Assembly (NCBI GenBank): GCA_947561715.1 | Contig: OX387198.1 | Location: 13,702,001-13,766,000, forward strand | Direction of reading: 5' to 3' | From: Ascidia mentula | Lineage: Eukaryota; Chordata; Ascidiacea; Phlebobranchia; Ascidiidae | DNA length: 64,000 nt | In this document: piece after piece, positions 62,079-64,000 of the stretch | Layout: every line of letters begins with the position of its first letter | Position numbering within the stretch: the first letter of the stretch is position 1 | Position numbers and translations under genes: made by a program | The notes under the pieces: model-generated | What the model was told of the DNA's origin: nothing | The model's input: only the letters and a program-made list of their open reading frames with translations | Database searches by the model: none

Positions 62079-62830
62079 TCAATAATTGCACTGACTCAAC
62101 ACTGTTTTAACTCCTATCCAAAATTTTTCATTGCGTTGAATCCACTCTTTCCTTTTCTCTTCAGTTATGTCTGTTGCCATTCTGTAAGCTTGAGTTGATT
62201 TTTGAAAAAAATCCACGCTTTTATTCAGTCGATTTGTTTCAAGGCAAACAACACCAAGGTAGTTTAACAAGTGTCCGAACACTCGATGCTTTGCTGAGTT
62301 TTCACCAAACTCTTTCCTCATCATTTCAAGTCCAAGTTTAATTGTTGATTCCTTCGACGAATATTCCCCGATTAAAGATTGACTCGATTGAATCTCGCAC
62401 AAACACTTTACTTCATGCAGAGATTTTATTTTATCTTCCACGTTTTTAATATTTTGTATTTTGAGTCTCATCGTTTCCATGAGCGGTATCACGTGATCAC
62501 GAATTATACGCTTGTTTTCAAGTTTTTGATTCAAATCCGATGTTTTCATCAAGTCTTTGCATGTCAGTCTCAAACCCCAAACACAATCCTTTACACCTTC
62601 CACCCCTCTCACGTGATCGTGATGCCTTGAAAAAAATTCACCTCCAACGTCGTACAATAAAATCGATTCCAAACATTTTCCCTCTTCTCTCTTTTTATCT
62701 CCAGTTGTTTCCAAATCTACTGCAGTTGTCCCAAGACCTTCAAGTGACCTTGAAAGTTGTTTTTTTGTTTTATTTGCTTCGGAATATTTTCGCTTTTTCA
62801 ACAAATCCACATAAATTTTGGTGCTTTCAT
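62079..62830 (-). CDS. Unrecognised TPR-like protein, copy 2 (last exon)
   Basis: The exon begins after an AATTTCAG acceptor at 62830 and ends TGA at 62079, about 250 residues. It aligns along its whole length with copy 1: DLLKKRKYSEANKTKKQLSR, ESILLYDVGGEFFSRHHDHV, HLLNYLGVVCLETNRLNKSV and FFQKSTQAYRMATDITEEKR. Most residues are shared, and gaps occur only at the ends. Both exons start with the same phase and an Asp codon split by the intron, which shows tandem duplication of the whole gene. Upstream exon(s) must lie at higher coordinates, perhaps beyond the window. Function is unknown. Confidence 0.7.
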
Positions 62831-64000
62831 CTGAAATTAAAACATTTGAAATTATGAAAAGAGAAAAATATTCTCATTATTTCTAAATATTCTGATGCGA
62901 CACTACGTCACTACAGTGCTATACGTCACTACAAATAATACTTTTAACTTTGGGCTCATGTGTTGTAAATATCGGTGACAATTTGTACGAAATGTTAATT
63001 TTTCATGGCAGTCTTACATTACTCATGAAGGCACTGTTATTACGCCAGTTTTTAAATATTTAATCTAGGCGTGTTGATGAAACTTTGACGTGGCAAAACT
63101 TATGTATGAAGTTATCTTCAACTACTTTCATGTGTAATTGTTTTGTTAATGTTAACGGTATATATTTCGCCTATTCACATACATCGTCTGATGACGCACG
63201 AAAAAATACTTGCAGACAGTTTTGGAAAGTTCATGGTCGTTAAAAACGTACACACACCTTGTAAAATCACCTTGACATGCAGCAACCACTGTTTTCTCTG
63301 AGCTTAGGTGTGCCTTAACGTTAATTCACAACATGCTATCAGTGTAAAAAGTGTTTTCTTTGTTAAATTTAACGTCAGTAGTATATAGGTGACAGAGGAG
63401 AGAATCCCAGAGACTTCCTTCCTGTCTCTGAGATTCTCTTTCCGATTGGGAGACATAAAAGAGTACACTCTAAGTTTCTTACGTATGTATTGTAGAGGGT
63501 GAAATGTCTCAGGGAGACACTCACAGATACTCTATGTTTTCCAGTCTTGATTGGGAGTACGATACAATTCTCCCTGAAGCGGAATGAGAGCGCAGAGAGA
63601 GAGAGAGACTCTATTTTTAGTCATGACCCCGGTTTGACCCTTCGAGTTGTTTTTTTCGAGTCCATCGAGTTGTTAGCCGTTTTTGTCTCGGTGTGCTTAG
63701 GTTTTTTTGATTTCGGCCATTGCAAAGCTAAATCGTTTTAATGGCGGTTGAATTTGCTTCCTGTATAATTCGGACGACGTCTAAAATTCTTGTGCACCGA
63801 TCCGATGACGTCGGGCGAACAGGAAATTGCAACTTGTACATTAGAGTGTGATGAGCGGTAAGTGTGTTTTTACCGAACGACAAGCGATCCCGTTTGATTA
63901 AAAACCACATCTTCGCGCATCCCCAACCAAAACACGACTTTGCCGAATTTACAACCGGTCAACGGCGAAAGTAGGTGCGTTTGTAAAATTAACTCTTGCG
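62831..64000. other. Upstream of TPR-like copy 2; hairpin and GA-rich stretch
   Basis: No exon was recognised. A 15-bp stem (63400-63414 with 63424-63438, one mismatch, 9-base loop) precedes a (GA)n-rich patch near 63594-63609. A short minus-strand frame at 63728-63910 and CGACGTC words near 63770-63815 may mark a promoter-type region, but this is not established. Confidence 0.4.

Overview
This window is animal nuclear DNA, with multi-exon genes, GT-AG introns, low overall GC and a heavy transposon load. Recognisable host genes are an Obg/YchF-type GTPase of the fungal/archaeal Ygr210 kind, a tandem array of five CRIP1-like single-LIM genes, an FBXO28 orthologue and two tandem TPR-like paralogues. 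I infer a marine invertebrate, possibly an ascidian or another invertebrate deuterostome. The protein families and compact gene spacing suggest this, but no sequence search was possible.

Layout, left to right. 0.4-5.95 kb holds five 3' exons of the GTPase (+ strand); its P-loop exons lie left of the window. One exon carries an in-frame TAG where the family has tyrosine. 7.1-27.5 kb holds five minus-strand CRIP1-like genes (A-E), each with four exons and identical intron phases. Exons and flanking DNA of B-E were duplicated and partly homogenised; A is the divergent outgroup and D has a rewritten tail. Between them are small repeats: a tRNA-like SINE, a hammerhead-like motif and a long fold-back palindrome. 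28.5-31.0 kb is a complete seven-exon FBXO28 gene (- strand).

31.7-59.2 kb is a transposon graveyard. A BEL/Pao element (31.67-45.17 kb, ATAAT target duplications) has its right LTR split by a TA-flanked MITE and by a complete-length Ty3/Gypsy insertion (37.87-45.08 kb, CGTC duplications). Immediately to the right is a DNA transposon with ~370-bp terminal inverted repeats and a 9-bp target duplication that encodes one intact-looking protein: a Ulp1/SENP-type cysteine protease with a C-terminal PHD finger. Further right, an L1/Tx1-like LINE is split by a second Gypsy element (50.77-56.61 kb, CAAA duplications).

60.2-62.8 kb holds two tandem minus-strand genes of an unrecognised family with a TPR-like C-terminal half. 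The most unusual element is the Ulp1-PHD transposon; the most testable host-gene oddity is the TAG in the GTPase.
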